The position numbers and the translations under genes were made by a program. Below, in pieces: positions 52,060-60,650 of a stretch of DNA of 62,711 nucleotides (its first letter is position 1; every line of letters begins with the position of its first letter). A model generated the notes under the pieces. The model saw only the letters and a list, made by a program, of their open reading frames with translations, did no database searches and was not told where the DNA came from. Origin of the DNA: Bacillota bacterium (lineage in GTDB: Bacteria > Bacillota > Clostridia > Peptostreptococcales > Acidaminobacteraceae); the NCBI GenBank assembly GCA_024636005.1, contig JAGXHV010000021.1, positions 1-62,711 on the forward strand. Reading direction: 5' to 3'.

Positions 52060-53535
52060 TTGAACTTGAAAATAAACCTCAAATTCATATGGCTTTTGAC
52101 CTTGGTGTTGTTTTTGGGTGGTTGTCAATCCGCTTATCAGTCAGCACCAGCACCTGAAATTTATCTCACTGAAGTCAAGGAAATGGTATATGAGCCTGAT
52201 GTCATCGGCATTCAATCCATGATTGAAACCTATGATACCTATACATCCTCAATCCATTATCCGGTATTCGGCTATCAAAACATTGATGTAGTATTATACG
52301 ACTTCATACAAAACAGATATGAATTGTTCCGTCAGGAACTCGCTGAAGTCTTAGAGGCAAATGAAAGCAAATGGCCACTTGAAATGCATATGGAATATGA
52401 AATTGTATACCAGACCCCAAGACATGCGGCGATTTTATTCAAAGAGCGAAAACACCTGGGGAGCGCACAGCCATCGGTCAACACTTTCACATTCAATTTC
52501 AATTTTGATGCAGACAAGCAGTTGACTCTGGCAGATTTGTTTGAGAACAATGCCGGTTACCTTCAAATCATATCTGAAATCTCATTTGATTTGTTGTCTG
52601 GAGGTGAACTCATTCCTTCAGCGGTCGATCTCAATTGGGTCAAAGGTGGACTTTCTCCTCATGAAAAGAATTATTCGAATTTCCTGATGAAGGCTAAGAC
52701 ATTAGTCATTCTTTTCAACAAGTATCAGCTTGGTCCTGCGTTCATAGGAGCTCCATCCATTGAAATTCCATACGAGAGTCTCAATGCCTATTTACCGCTT
52801 AAAGAAAGTCTCCTCAACAATTTCAATGGCAGAATTCCAAAATTAACTTCAGGTCCTCTCTTTTCAATGGATTTGGAAGCAATAAACTTAGATCCTGAAG
52901 AACCGGAGACAGCACCCGATTCATTCTATAAAAAGAGAATTGCCATCACATTCGATGACGGTCCTCACCCGATATACACACCAATCATAGTGGATATACT
53001 AAAAAATTATGATGCAAAAGCGACATTTTTCTTTTTAGGCAACCGGATTGCTGACTATCCTGATGTCGCTAGACATGTGTTCTCAGAAGGGCATATGATC
53101 GGCAATCACTCATTCACTCATCCTCAGCTTTCCAGAATGTCTACAGAGGAAATCAAGAACGAAGTGGTCAAAACCCAAAACATCATCGAAAACGCTACCG
53201 GATTCTCACCATTTCTGATGCGGCCACCATTTGGAGCCATCAATGATGTGGTCATGACTACAGCGGAGATGCCAATGATTTTGTGGTCCATCGACTCAGA
53301 GGATTGGATTTATAGTGATCCAGACTATATTGTCAACTATGTCCTTGATCATGCGTTTGACGGGGCCATAATTCGCCTACACGACACTCTTCCCAATACG
53401 ACACAAGCCATTGGCCCAATGGTGGACGGACTGATCAGCGCCGGATATGAGCTCGTAACAGTGAATGAACTGCTTGGAATCACAAAGGACTCGGCGACTA
53501 ACAATTTAAGATTGTTTTCAAGGGCTTTAAAATAA
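52060..53535 (+). CDS. PdaC-like polysaccharide deacetylase lipoprotein
   Basis: 491-residue exported enzyme that should deacetylate peptidoglycan or another wall glycan. The N-terminus LTLVLFLGGC is a lipobox. Residues about 30-280 look like DUF4163 plus DUF3298, and the C-terminal NodB domain has ITFDDGPHP, GNHSFTHP, RPPFGA and a late RLHDTL motif, i.e. the catalytic Asp and the metal Asp-His-His. This domain order matches Bacillus PdaC. Start is TTG with AAAGGA 9-10 nt upstream, 6 nt after the methyltransferase gene. The stop lies in the terminator stem. Confidence 0.9.
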   Translation: MNLKINLKFIWLLTLVLFLGGCQSAYQSAPAPEIYLTEVKEMVYEPDVIGIQSMIETYDTYTSSIHYPVFGYQNIDVVLYDFIQNRYELFRQELAEVLEANESKWPLEMHMEYEIVYQTPRHAAILFKERKHLGSAQPSVNTFTFNFNFDADKQLTLADLFENNAGYLQIISEISFDLLSGGELIPSAVDLNWVKGGLSPHEKNYSNFLMKAKTLVILFNKYQLGPAFIGAPSIEIPYESLNAYLPLKESLLNNFNGRIPKLTSGPLFSMDLEAINLDPEEPETAPDSFYKKRIAITFDDGPHPIYTPIIVDILKNYDAKATFFFLGNRIADYPDVARHVFSEGHMIGNHSFTHPQLSRMSTEEIKNEVVKTQNIIENATGFSPFLMRPPFGAINDVVMTTAEMPMILWSIDSEDWIYSDPDYIVNYVLDHAFDGAIIRLHDTLPNTTQAIGPMVDGLISAGYELVTVNELLGITKDSATNNLRLFSRALK

Positions 53536-53570
53536 GGTTACTGCAGCAAAGCTGCAGTAACCTTATTTTA
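53528..53570. terminator. pdaC-like gene terminator, 20-bp stem
   Basis: Perfect 20-bp stem TAAAATAAGGTTACTGCAGC with an AAA loop; the gene's stop codon (53533-53535) lies in the left arm. The core TTACTGCAGC resembles the deaD terminator at 54052-54111. Confidence 0.88.
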
Positions 53571-53611
53571 CGCGTAGTTAAGTTTCCTGCGGAAACTTAT
53601 TAGCGTCTCAG
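53571..53611 (+). repeat. REP-like element, site D1: minimal form, plus orientation
   Basis: CGC-GTAG-TT then stem AAGTTTCC/GGAAACTT (TGC loop), then the edge ATTAGCGTCTCAG. An inverted near-copy of 20237-20276 and 54012-54051. GTAG at 53574-53577. Confidence 0.78.
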
Positions 53612-53657
53612 TTTATATTTCGAGCCGAATCAGAAGAACATCTTATTATGTGAAGCT

Positions 53658-53757
53658 GTAGTTACAATATTTGCGCTTTGCGCAAATATTGGGCGTAGGT
53701 ATGGTTCTCGCGAAGCGAAACTATACTAGCCTCTATGTATCTATGTATCTATGTTTC
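53658..53757 (+). repeat. REP-like composite, site D2: two tandem GTAG-headed stem-loops
   Basis: GTAG (53658) then a 12-bp stem CAATATTTGCGC/GCGCAAATATTG (53665-53691), then GGC-GTAG (53695), then stem GTATGGTTCTCGC/GCGAAACTATAC (53699-53726), followed by a short CTATGTAT direct repeat (53731-53755). It is the inverse of the order at sites A and C. Confidence 0.78.
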
Positions 53758-53823
53758 ACATATTAACAAAAAAACTTGCGAAAACGAATCGTAAGAGTAC
53801 ATTCTTACGGCTCATTTATTTTA

Positions 53824-53942
53824 CTGAGACGTAGTTATGTTTCCTTTACAATCTTGAACATAGAAACATAGGCTCCTGTGTTTGCTCGCAAACACTACGT
53901 CGCCCAATATTTGCGCTTTGCGCAAATATTGTAACTACGCGC
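53824..53942 (-). repeat. REP-like composite, site D3: inverted GTAG ends
   Basis: Right end read on the minus strand is GTAG then stem-loop CAATATTTGCGC (53905-53931), then GTAG then stem-loop GTGTTTGC/GCAAACAC (53878-53895). The left end reads GAC-GTAG-TTATGTTTCC on the plus strand (53831), so the unit is bounded by inverted GTAG ends, as in a REPIN. The 53758-53823 spacer holds a 7-bp hairpin CGTAAGA/TCTTACG (53790-53809) and nothing else I can name. Confidence 0.72.
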
Positions 53943-53976
53943 TAAATAAAAAATAGGGGTACTGCAGCTTTCGCTG
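53943..53976 (-). repeat. Truncated copy of the deaD terminator arm
   Basis: TAAATAAAAAATAGGGGTACTGCAGC follows site D3 exactly as the complete left arm of the deaD terminator follows site D4 at 54052-54079, but its matching right arm is lost after GCTG. It indicates that element plus terminator arm was duplicated. 53977-54011 holds nothing I recognise. Confidence 0.6.
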
Positions 53977-54011
53977 AAATGATTCCTACATACTATTCTC
54001 AAAATACAAAC

Positions 54012-54051
54012 TAAGACGCTAATAAGTTTCCGAAGGAAACTTAACTACGCG
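54012..54051 (-). repeat. REP-like element, site D4: minimal form
   Basis: TAAGACGCTAAT, stem AAGTTTCC/GGAAACTT (GAA loop), AACTACGCG. On the minus strand GTAG-TT-stem-loop, with CTAC at 54045-54048. It differs from 20237-20276 mainly in the loop. Confidence 0.78.
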
Positions 54052-54111
54052 CTAAATAATAAAAAAGGGGTACTGCAGCGAAAGCTACAGTACCCCTTTT
54101 TTATTATTTAG
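54052..54111. terminator. deaD terminator with 28-bp stem
   Basis: Left arm 54052-54079 pairs with 54084-54111 at 27 of 28 positions, with a GAAA tetraloop. Core AAAAAAGGGGTACTG. The deaD stop (54104) and last sense codon lie in the right arm. Confidence 0.88.
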
Positions 54112-55849
54112 ATCGTCTCTTCTTATCTCTAAAGCCATCTTGGGTTTTACGCTTGGCGTACTCACCACTTTTAACTCTGACTTTTGCTTTGTTTTTATCG
54201 CCTTCTTTTGCGACTTCAATTGAAATTGCCTTGCCTTTGATCAAACGTTGGTCCATTCTTTCAAGAACTCGGCTCACTTGTGCTTCAGGAATCTCGACAA
54301 ATGTGAATGTGTCATAAATATCTACGCTGCCAATCAATTTTCCGTCAATATTTGCTTCGTTTGCAATTGCGCCAACTATATCTCTCGGCTTGACATCTTG
54401 GTTGTTACCAGCGTTGATATGCAATCTCACCATTGGACCAGCTGCTCGAGCACGAGGTGATTTTCCTCTGCTGTCAGAAGATCTGTCCGATCTGTCTCTA
54501 GGTTTTTCAGCTTGTACAACGTATTTTCTGTTGTTGTCGATACTGTCGATTTCACTTTTCTTTTCTATCTCGAGTTCCATTTGGAACAACGCTGCTGCAA
54601 TTTCAAGAGGTGAATAATCATCTGAGAAATCTTCGATGATTTGAAGGAACTTTCTATCAAGACCCGCTTCGATGCGCTCTTTGACTTTTTCGAGAAATAA
54701 ACCTTGTTTCATCTCTTCTATATCACTGATTTTAGGAATCGGATGAGGTTTGATTTCAGCTTTTGTATATCTGGTGATGTTGCGAAGCAAATGGTAGTCT
54801 CTCGAAGTGATAAAGGTGAAAGAAATTCCATCTTTGCCTGCACGACCGGTTCTACCGATTCTATGAACGTAGTACTCTTCATGGCTTGGCATGTCGTAGT
54901 TGAAAACAGCTTCTACATTTTCAATATCGAGACCTCTTGCAGCAACATCTGTTGCAATAAGAATTTCAATATCGCCTCTTTTAAACTTGTTGATGACATT
55001 CATTCTAAGGGTCTGCTTCATATCTCCATGAATCTTATCACATAAATAGCCTCTCGCTTGTAGCGTATCTGTGATTTCATCCACACGTTTCTTCGTATTA
55101 CAGAAAACAATTGAAATCTTGTAGTTGTAAACATCAATCAATCGAGACAAAATTTCAACTTTATCACGATCTTTCATCTCAAGATATACTTGCTTGATGT
55201 TCGGTGCAGAAAGTTCCTTGTGTGTGACTTTGAGAATTTGTGGATCTTTCTGATACTTGTTGATGATATTCAAGATTTCTTTAGGCATAGTCGCTGAGAA
55301 CAACATAGTTTGAATTTCATGTCCAACTTGTTGAATGACGAGTTCGATATCTTCTCTGAAACCCATATTAAGCATCTCATCTGCCTCATCGAGGATTAAC
55401 ATTTTCATGTTGTCCATCTTAAGCGTCTTACGTCTCAAGTGGTCGAGTACCCTTCCAGGTGTCCCGATGACAATATGAGCACCACTTCTAAGGCCTCTGA
55501 TTTGTCTTTCAATGTCCTGCCCTCCGAATATTGGCAAAATATGAAGTCCTTTTACATATTTACCGATTCGATTGATTTCCTCTGCGATTTGAACAGCGAG
55601 TTCACGCGTCGGGCATAGTACTAAAGCCTGAACACTTCTGTTGCTGAGATCGATGTTTTCCAGCATAGGAATACCAAATGCTGCAGTTTTTCCCGTACCT
55701 GTTTGCGCCTGTCCTACAAGGTCCTTCCCCTCTAAAGCCACGGGGATTGCCATTGCTTGTATAGGCGTTGTTTCCTCAAAGCCCATATCTTCAATAGCTC
55801 TCAAAATTTCTTTTGAGCAATTTAATGCACTGAATTGAATTTTTTCCAT
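54104..55849 (-). CDS. deaD: DEAD-box RNA helicase (DeaD/CsdA-like)
   Basis: 581-residue ATP-dependent RNA helicase for ribosome assembly and cold adaptation. Q motif, AQTGTGKTA, PTRELA, DEADEML, SAT, ARGLDIENV and HRIGRTGRAG are all present in the first 370 residues. A DbpA/CsdA-type RNA-binding domain lies near 470-550 (INAGNNQDVKPRDIVGAIA), then a basic tail. RBS AAAGGA, 10 nt spacing. Confidence 0.92.
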   Translation of the reverse strand: MEKIQFSALNCSKEILRAIEDMGFEETTPIQAMAIPVALEGKDLVGQAQTGTGKTAAFGIPMLENIDLSNRSVQALVLCPTRELAVQIAEEINRIGKYVKGLHILPIFGGQDIERQIRGLRSGAHIVIGTPGRVLDHLRRKTLKMDNMKMLILDEADEMLNMGFREDIELVIQQVGHEIQTMLFSATMPKEILNIINKYQKDPQILKVTHKELSAPNIKQVYLEMKDRDKVEILSRLIDVYNYKISIVFCNTKKRVDEITDTLQARGYLCDKIHGDMKQTLRMNVINKFKRGDIEILIATDVAARGLDIENVEAVFNYDMPSHEEYYVHRIGRTGRAGKDGISFTFITSRDYHLLRNITRYTKAEIKPHPIPKISDIEEMKQGLFLEKVKERIEAGLDRKFLQIIEDFSDDYSPLEIAAALFQMELEIEKKSEIDSIDNNRKYVVQAEKPRDRSDRSSDSRGKSPRARAAGPMVRLHINAGNNQDVKPRDIVGAIANEANIDGKLIGSVDIYDTFTFVEIPEAQVSRVLERMDQRLIKGKAISIEVAKEGDKNKAKVRVKSGEYAKRKTQDGFRDKKRRSK

Positions 55850-55951
55850 TTAAAATAGTTCCTTTCTAATCTTATCTAAACAAGTGCTTCCATATTGATG
55901 TGAAGCAGTTGAATAACGCGTTCGTCTTTCAAACACTTTATTATACCACAC

Positions 55952-56530
55952 TTAGTATAAATCACCTATTATATTTTCGTAACCTCGATCAAATCCCGTC
56001 ATGTTCATTTCCAGAAAAGCCCTTGGTACCTTTTCACCGATGACTTCCTTCCATATATCCACAGGAATGTCCATATATCTCGCAAGCATCCCCATCATCA
56101 CCACATTCACAATCTTACTCGTACCAATTCCCTTGCTGATTTTCAAAACATCTTCTGCCATTACATGAACATCTTTTCTGAATTGATTCAAAAAATCATG
56201 TGGATAAGGGGCTTGTTCAGCTATTGCAAATACTGGATAGACTTCTGATGTGTTAACGATAATGGTGCCATCTTTTTTCAAATAATCTTGCCATCTGAGT
56301 CCTTCTAGCGGTTCGAGAGCCATAAGTATATCCGCTTTACCTTTTTCAATATTTGGGGAGTGAACCTTCTCGCCGATTTTGACACTGCCCCAAACTTTTC
56401 CACCTCTTTGTGACAAACCCACAACATCATTGCTTTTGACATCGTATCCAGCTCTGAATGCAACCTCACAAATCATATTCGTGGTCAGTACAAGTCCTTG
56501 TCCACCCACCCCTGAAAGAATGATATTCAT
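55952..56530 (-). CDS. iorB: indolepyruvate:ferredoxin oxidoreductase, beta subunit
   Basis: 192-residue gamma-type subunit of 2-oxoacid:ferredoxin oxidoreductases. The N-terminal ILSGVGGQGLVLTTN and SQRGGKVWGSVKIG blocks are diagnostic. With IorA it oxidises indolepyruvate and other arylpyruvates from Trp, Phe and Tyr transamination to acyl-CoA with reduction of ferredoxin. Start 56530 has GAGGAGG upstream. It begins 16 nt after iorA. Confidence 0.93.
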   Translation of the reverse strand: MNIILSGVGGQGLVLTTNMICEVAFRAGYDVKSNDVVGLSQRGGKVWGSVKIGEKVHSPNIEKGKADILMALEPLEGLRWQDYLKKDGTIIVNTSEVYPVFAIAEQAPYPHDFLNQFRKDVHVMAEDVLKISKGIGTSKIVNVVMMGMLARYMDIPVDIWKEVIGEKVPRAFLEMNMTGFDRGYENIIGDLY

Positions 56531-56546
56531 ACCCTGCCTCCTCTCA

Positions 56547-58328
56547 TCATACTCTATGTTTGATTGCACCTACCGGACAAACCTGGGAACACACTGAACA
56601 CCCCACACACATCGATGGGTCAATAGAGGATTTCTGTTTATCAAATCCTTTATAATCCTTCATATGAATCGGTGGACAATTCGTTTTCACACAAGTCCTG
56701 CATGCAATGCAAACCGATGGGTCAACATAAAAATTTGGCTCAATGATCTTGAACTTCAGTGCGCACGGACGAGTTGTAATCACTATGCTGAGTCCTTCAA
56801 ATCCGATTTCTTCCTCAATGACTTTCTTAGCTTCCTTGTAATCAAATTGATCTACGACTCTTACACGATCAAACCCCATTGTGGCAATCAGTTTCGGTAG
56901 GTCGACGTTCATATCGCTTCCATCGCCATAGGCGGATGAACTCGCATTAGGTTGGCCACCGGTCATAGCTGTTGTACCATTATTGAGCAGGATCACTGTT
57001 AGATTGTCATCCGGATCGTTACTGTGCAACAAGTTCATGAGTCCAGTCATGCCCGAATGATAAAAAGTACCATCTCCAATGACTGCCACAAGAGGCTCTT
57101 TCTTTCCAGCCATCTTAAGTACTTTGTTCATACCTTTCATGATTCCTAAGGAGGCTCCCATGCTTATGATTGTATCTAGCACTTCAAGTGGATACAATAT
57201 GCCCATGGAGTAACAGCCTATGTCTCCAATGATATGTTTTTTAGTTTTTTTGAGTATATCAAAAACAGGTCTATGTGGGCAACCCGCACAAAACATCGGC
57301 AATCTTCCCATCACTTCTTCAGTTTCCTGAAGCATAACAGAATCCACAGGCTCAATTACTCCAGCTTTTTCAAGACCCGCTCTTATGTCACTGACATCCA
57401 GTTCACCTGTGAATGAAAAAAACTTTTTCCCTTCACACTTTATGCCTTCAATCTTGAGTTGGTCTTCTATAAACGGCATCATTTCTTCAATGACAATAAT
57501 TCTTTCATATTTCTCTGACAGATTCTTCAGCTCCTCAATTGGAAGCGGATACACCATACCCAGCTTATAGATGCTGAAATCCTGTTCCAGGGTTTTCAGG
57601 TTCTGATAGACCAGCCCAGATGTGATGATCAGAAAGTTGGTTTTCTCAGAAGGCTCATATCTGTTGATGTCCAGTTTAAAGGTTTCCTTCCCGAGTTTTT
57701 CAATTCTATCCTTCATGTGGAACTGCTTGTCAAATGTGTTGGGAGGGATCATACCAAAATTCTTGATGTCGCGCTCAAATCCTTTAATCTCAACATTGAT
57801 TCTAGGCTCAATATCCACTGCGCTCCTCGAGTGACAAAGTCTTGATGTGATTCTCAGCATCACTGGAGTTTCATAAGTTTCACTGATTTCAAGACCCATC
57901 TTCACGAAATCCTTTGCTTCTTGAGAGTCTGAGGGATCTAAGATTGGCATAAAGGCAAATTTGGCGAAAAGTCTATTATCCTGTTCGTTTTGCGAGCTCG
58001 CCATGCCCGGATCATCTCCTGACATCAGAACAAAACCGCCCTTTATTCTAGTCTGCGTGAATGTCATCAATGGATCGGCAGCTATATTTACGCCCACATG
58101 TTTCATGGAAACCAGCGTTCTACCGCCAGCAAACGAACTTCCAATCCCCACTTCAAACGCCACTTTCTCATTGATTGAAAACTCGGCATAGATTTCCTTG
58201 TAATTGTGCTTGATCTCTTCGAGCATCTCCACTGTGGGAGACCCGGGATAACTTGCCGCCAAATGGCCTCCCGCTTCATAAAGTCCCCTTGCAATCGCCT
58301 GATTGCCCGTCATCAATACTTTTCCCAA
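56547..58328 (-). CDS. iorA: indolepyruvate:ferredoxin oxidoreductase, alpha subunit
   Basis: 593-residue catalytic subunit. N-terminal pyrimidine-binding domain (GNQAIARGLYEAG, YPGSPTVEMLEEI), TPP domain with GDGTFYHSGMTGLMNLL and NNGTTAMTGGQPN, and a C-terminal 2[4Fe-4S] ferredoxin domain with CIACRTCVKTNCP and CVGCSVCSQVCPVGAI. The start is TTG with GGAGG 7 nt upstream. The cluster links amino acid oxidation to the ferredoxin pool used by the bifurcating hydrogenase. Confidence 0.95.
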   Translation of the reverse strand: MGKVLMTGNQAIARGLYEAGGHLAASYPGSPTVEMLEEIKHNYKEIYAEFSINEKVAFEVGIGSSFAGGRTLVSMKHVGVNIAADPLMTFTQTRIKGGFVLMSGDDPGMASSQNEQDNRLFAKFAFMPILDPSDSQEAKDFVKMGLEISETYETPVMLRITSRLCHSRSAVDIEPRINVEIKGFERDIKNFGMIPPNTFDKQFHMKDRIEKLGKETFKLDINRYEPSEKTNFLIITSGLVYQNLKTLEQDFSIYKLGMVYPLPIEELKNLSEKYERIIVIEEMMPFIEDQLKIEGIKCEGKKFFSFTGELDVSDIRAGLEKAGVIEPVDSVMLQETEEVMGRLPMFCAGCPHRPVFDILKKTKKHIIGDIGCYSMGILYPLEVLDTIISMGASLGIMKGMNKVLKMAGKKEPLVAVIGDGTFYHSGMTGLMNLLHSNDPDDNLTVILLNNGTTAMTGGQPNASSSAYGDGSDMNVDLPKLIATMGFDRVRVVDQFDYKEAKKVIEEEIGFEGLSIVITTRPCALKFKIIEPNFYVDPSVCIACRTCVKTNCPPIHMKDYKGFDKQKSSIDPSMCVGCSVCSQVCPVGAIKHRV

Positions 58329-58344
58329 AACGGTACCTCCTTAT

Positions 58345-58953
58345 TTATACTTTGAAGAATGGATTAAGATCAAAAAAATGTTGCATCAAATATGCCGTTC
58401 TCGCTGTGACTTCCTCTTCCCTCAGCAAGATTTCCGCCATCTCGGCATCCACGAGAAAGGCCTGCGCGTCTTCCTCATCCGTCAGAAATTCACTGGAAGG
58501 CTCTCCGCTGTAATAACCGTAAACAATATTGATGCATTCGTTGACAATTCCTACTGAAACATACCTAGACCTATCGACATAATGAGGTGAAAAATCCATC
58601 CCGGTCTCTTCCTTAAATTCCCTGATGGCAGCCATTTCTATCGTTTCATCGGGATCTTTAAGTCCTGCTGGGAGCGTGTAGACATATCTTCCCGCAGTGA
58701 CTCTGAATTCCTTTAAAAGCACCATTAGAGTCTTTTCCCGATTTGTGGCAAAGATCATGGCGCCATCGGTAAAACGTTCATGTTCAAAAATCTCCTTTTC
58801 GAGTCTTTCATGGCCACTTCTCGATGCAAGCTCCCATTTGGCAATACGCCCTGTTTTTGTCCTATATTCAATTTCAAATGAATGTAGGTATTTCAAACTC
58901 TTCGTAGGCTTAACCGATATGATTTTCAATTTATTATCTGTATTGTTGGACAC
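58345..58953 (-). CDS. Nudix hydrolase (ADP-ribose pyrophosphatase-like)
   Basis: 202-residue Nudix protein; box GLKDPDETIEMAAIREFKEETGM fits GX5EX7REUXEEXGU. The preceding LLKEFRVTAGRYVYTLPAG is typical of the ADP-ribose/NDP-sugar pyrophosphatase branch. The start is GTG at 58953, set by AGGAGG 5 nt upstream; a longer frame starting at 59010 lacks a ribosome site. 16 nt upstream of iorA, so possibly co-transcribed. Confidence 0.87.
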   Translation of the reverse strand: MSNNTDNKLKIISVKPTKSLKYLHSFEIEYRTKTGRIAKWELASRSGHERLEKEIFEHERFTDGAMIFATNREKTLMVLLKEFRVTAGRYVYTLPAGLKDPDETIEMAAIREFKEETGMDFSPHYVDRSRYVSVGIVNECINIVYGYYSGEPSSEFLTDEEDAQAFLVDAEMAEILLREEEVTARTAYLMQHFFDLNPFFKV

Positions 58954-59032
58954 AGTCTCCTCCTTATTATTGCTTTTTGTATTATTTTTATTATATAATA
59001 GCATGGACATTTTCTAGTAGAAAGGAAAACCT

Positions 59033-60589
59033 ATGAGTATTTTAACTGTTAAAAATCTGAGTCATGGCTTCGGTGACCGCGCAATTTTTAGTGATGTATC
59101 GTTCAGACTTCTTAAAGGCGAGCACATTGGTCTTATTGGTGCAAATGGCGAAGGCAAGTCGACGTTCATGAACATCATCACACATAAATTGGAACCTGAC
59201 GAAGGTCAGATTGAATGGTCGAAACGCGTCCGGTCAGGATACCTCGATCAACATACATCCCTCGAAAAGGGCAGCACCATCAAAAGCGTTCTGGAAGGCG
59301 CATTCAAATATCTTTTCGATTTAGAATCCGAGATGAACGACATGTACCTAAGAATGGGGGATGTCACACCAGAAGAGCTGGATGTTCTCATGGATGATGT
59401 CGGTACAATCCAGGATATCCTGGACCACAACGATTTTTACATCATCGATTCTAAGGTAAACGATATTGCAAAAGGTCTCGGTCTTATGGAAGTCGGCCTT
59501 GAAAAGACTGTTGAAAACCTAAGTGGTGGTCAAAGAACAAAAGTACTTCTGGCAAAGCTTTTGCTGGAAAAACCGGATATACTTCTTCTGGATGAACCGA
59601 CCAACTACCTGGATGAGGACCACATCAACTGGTTACGGAAATACCTTCAGGAATATGAAAACGCATTCATTCTCATTTCACATGATATCCCATTTCTCAA
59701 CAGCGTCGTCAACTTGATCTACCACATGCACAATCGTGGACTCAATCGTTATGTAGGCGACTATGAAAATTTTGTACGCGTCTATGAAGCGAAAAAGAAG
59801 CAGGTAGAATCCGCATACAAACAGCAACAACAGGAAATTGCCGACCTTGAAGACTTTGTACAGAGAAACAAGGCGCGTGTCGCAACTAGAAACATGGCGA
59901 TGTCCAGACAGAAGAAACTTGAAAAAATCGATCGAATTGAGCTCACTCGTGAAAAGCCAAAGCCTGAATTTAACTTCAAAACCTCCAGATCTTCCGGAAA
60001 GTTGGTTTTTGAAGTTAAGGATTTGACCATCGGATATGAAGAAGCGCTTTGCAGACCACTTAACCTGAGATTGGACCGCAATCAAAAGATCGCAATCACC
60101 GGTGCGAATGGTCTAGGTAAAACAACGTTGCTTAGAAGTATTCTCGGTGAGATCCCAAGCATCACCGGTACAGTTGAGCTTGGAGAATTTCTCTACGTCG
60201 GGTATTTTGAACAAGAGATCAAGGACGCCAGTTATAAGACTTGTATCGAAGAAGTCTGGGAATCATTCCCGTCTCTAAACCAGGGTGAAGTCAGGTCGCT
60301 TCTTGCGAAATGCGGACTCACACACCAGCACATCGAAAGCAAAGTGGTGGTGCTCAGTGGAGGCGAACAAGCTAAAGTAAGATTATGTAAACTGATCAAC
60401 AAAGAGACCAATTTCCTTGTTCTTGACGAACCGACAAATCATTTGGACATAGATGCCAAAGAGGAACTCAAACGTGCACTTAAAGCCTATAAAGGAACCA
60501 TTTTGCTCATAAGTCACGAACCTGAATTTTATCAGGACATCGTTACAGATGTTTGGAACCTCGAAAAATGGACCACTAAAATCGTATAA
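59033..60589 (+). CDS. ABC-F family ribosome-associated ATPase
   Basis: 518-residue soluble protein with two ABC domains and no TM. Walker A motifs are GANGEGKST and GANGLGKTT, signatures LSGGQRTKVLLA and LSGGEQAKVRLC, Walker B LLLDEPTNYLD and LVLDEPTNHLD. The inter-domain linker (about 240-300) is charged and helical, as in translation factors of the ABC-F class. The group could be translational regulators or antibiotic resistance proteins; I cannot say which. RBS GAAAGGA. Confidence 0.9.
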   Translation: MSILTVKNLSHGFGDRAIFSDVSFRLLKGEHIGLIGANGEGKSTFMNIITHKLEPDEGQIEWSKRVRSGYLDQHTSLEKGSTIKSVLEGAFKYLFDLESEMNDMYLRMGDVTPEELDVLMDDVGTIQDILDHNDFYIIDSKVNDIAKGLGLMEVGLEKTVENLSGGQRTKVLLAKLLLEKPDILLLDEPTNYLDEDHINWLRKYLQEYENAFILISHDIPFLNSVVNLIYHMHNRGLNRYVGDYENFVRVYEAKKKQVESAYKQQQQEIADLEDFVQRNKARVATRNMAMSRQKKLEKIDRIELTREKPKPEFNFKTSRSSGKLVFEVKDLTIGYEEALCRPLNLRLDRNQKIAITGANGLGKTTLLRSILGEIPSITGTVELGEFLYVGYFEQEIKDASYKTCIEEVWESFPSLNQGEVRSLLAKCGLTHQHIESKVVVLSGGEQAKVRLCKLINKETNFLVLDEPTNHLDIDAKEELKRALKAYKGTILLISHEPEFYQDIVTDVWNLEKWTTKIV

Positions 60590-60600
60590 CTTCAAAAAAC

Positions 60601-60644
60601 ACACCCTAGGATTTCCGACTTTTCACCCGGCAATCCTAGGGTGT
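60601..60644. terminator. Terminator between ABC-F gene and chemoreceptor
   Basis: Stem ACACCCTAGGATT / AATCCTAGGGTGT (13 bp) with an 18-nt loop; A run upstream, T run downstream, shared by convergent genes. Confidence 0.88.
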
Positions 60645-60650
60645 TTTATT

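Noticed and set aside
53571-54051. CRISPR array
   Set aside because: The repeated units are hairpins of several types in both orientations with irregular spacing, not identical direct repeats separated by unique spacers of uniform length, and no cas gene is present.
53571-54051. Integron attC sites or a gene-cassette array
   Set aside because: The stem-loops lack paired R and L boxes of attC, no integrase gene is seen and no short cassette genes lie between them.
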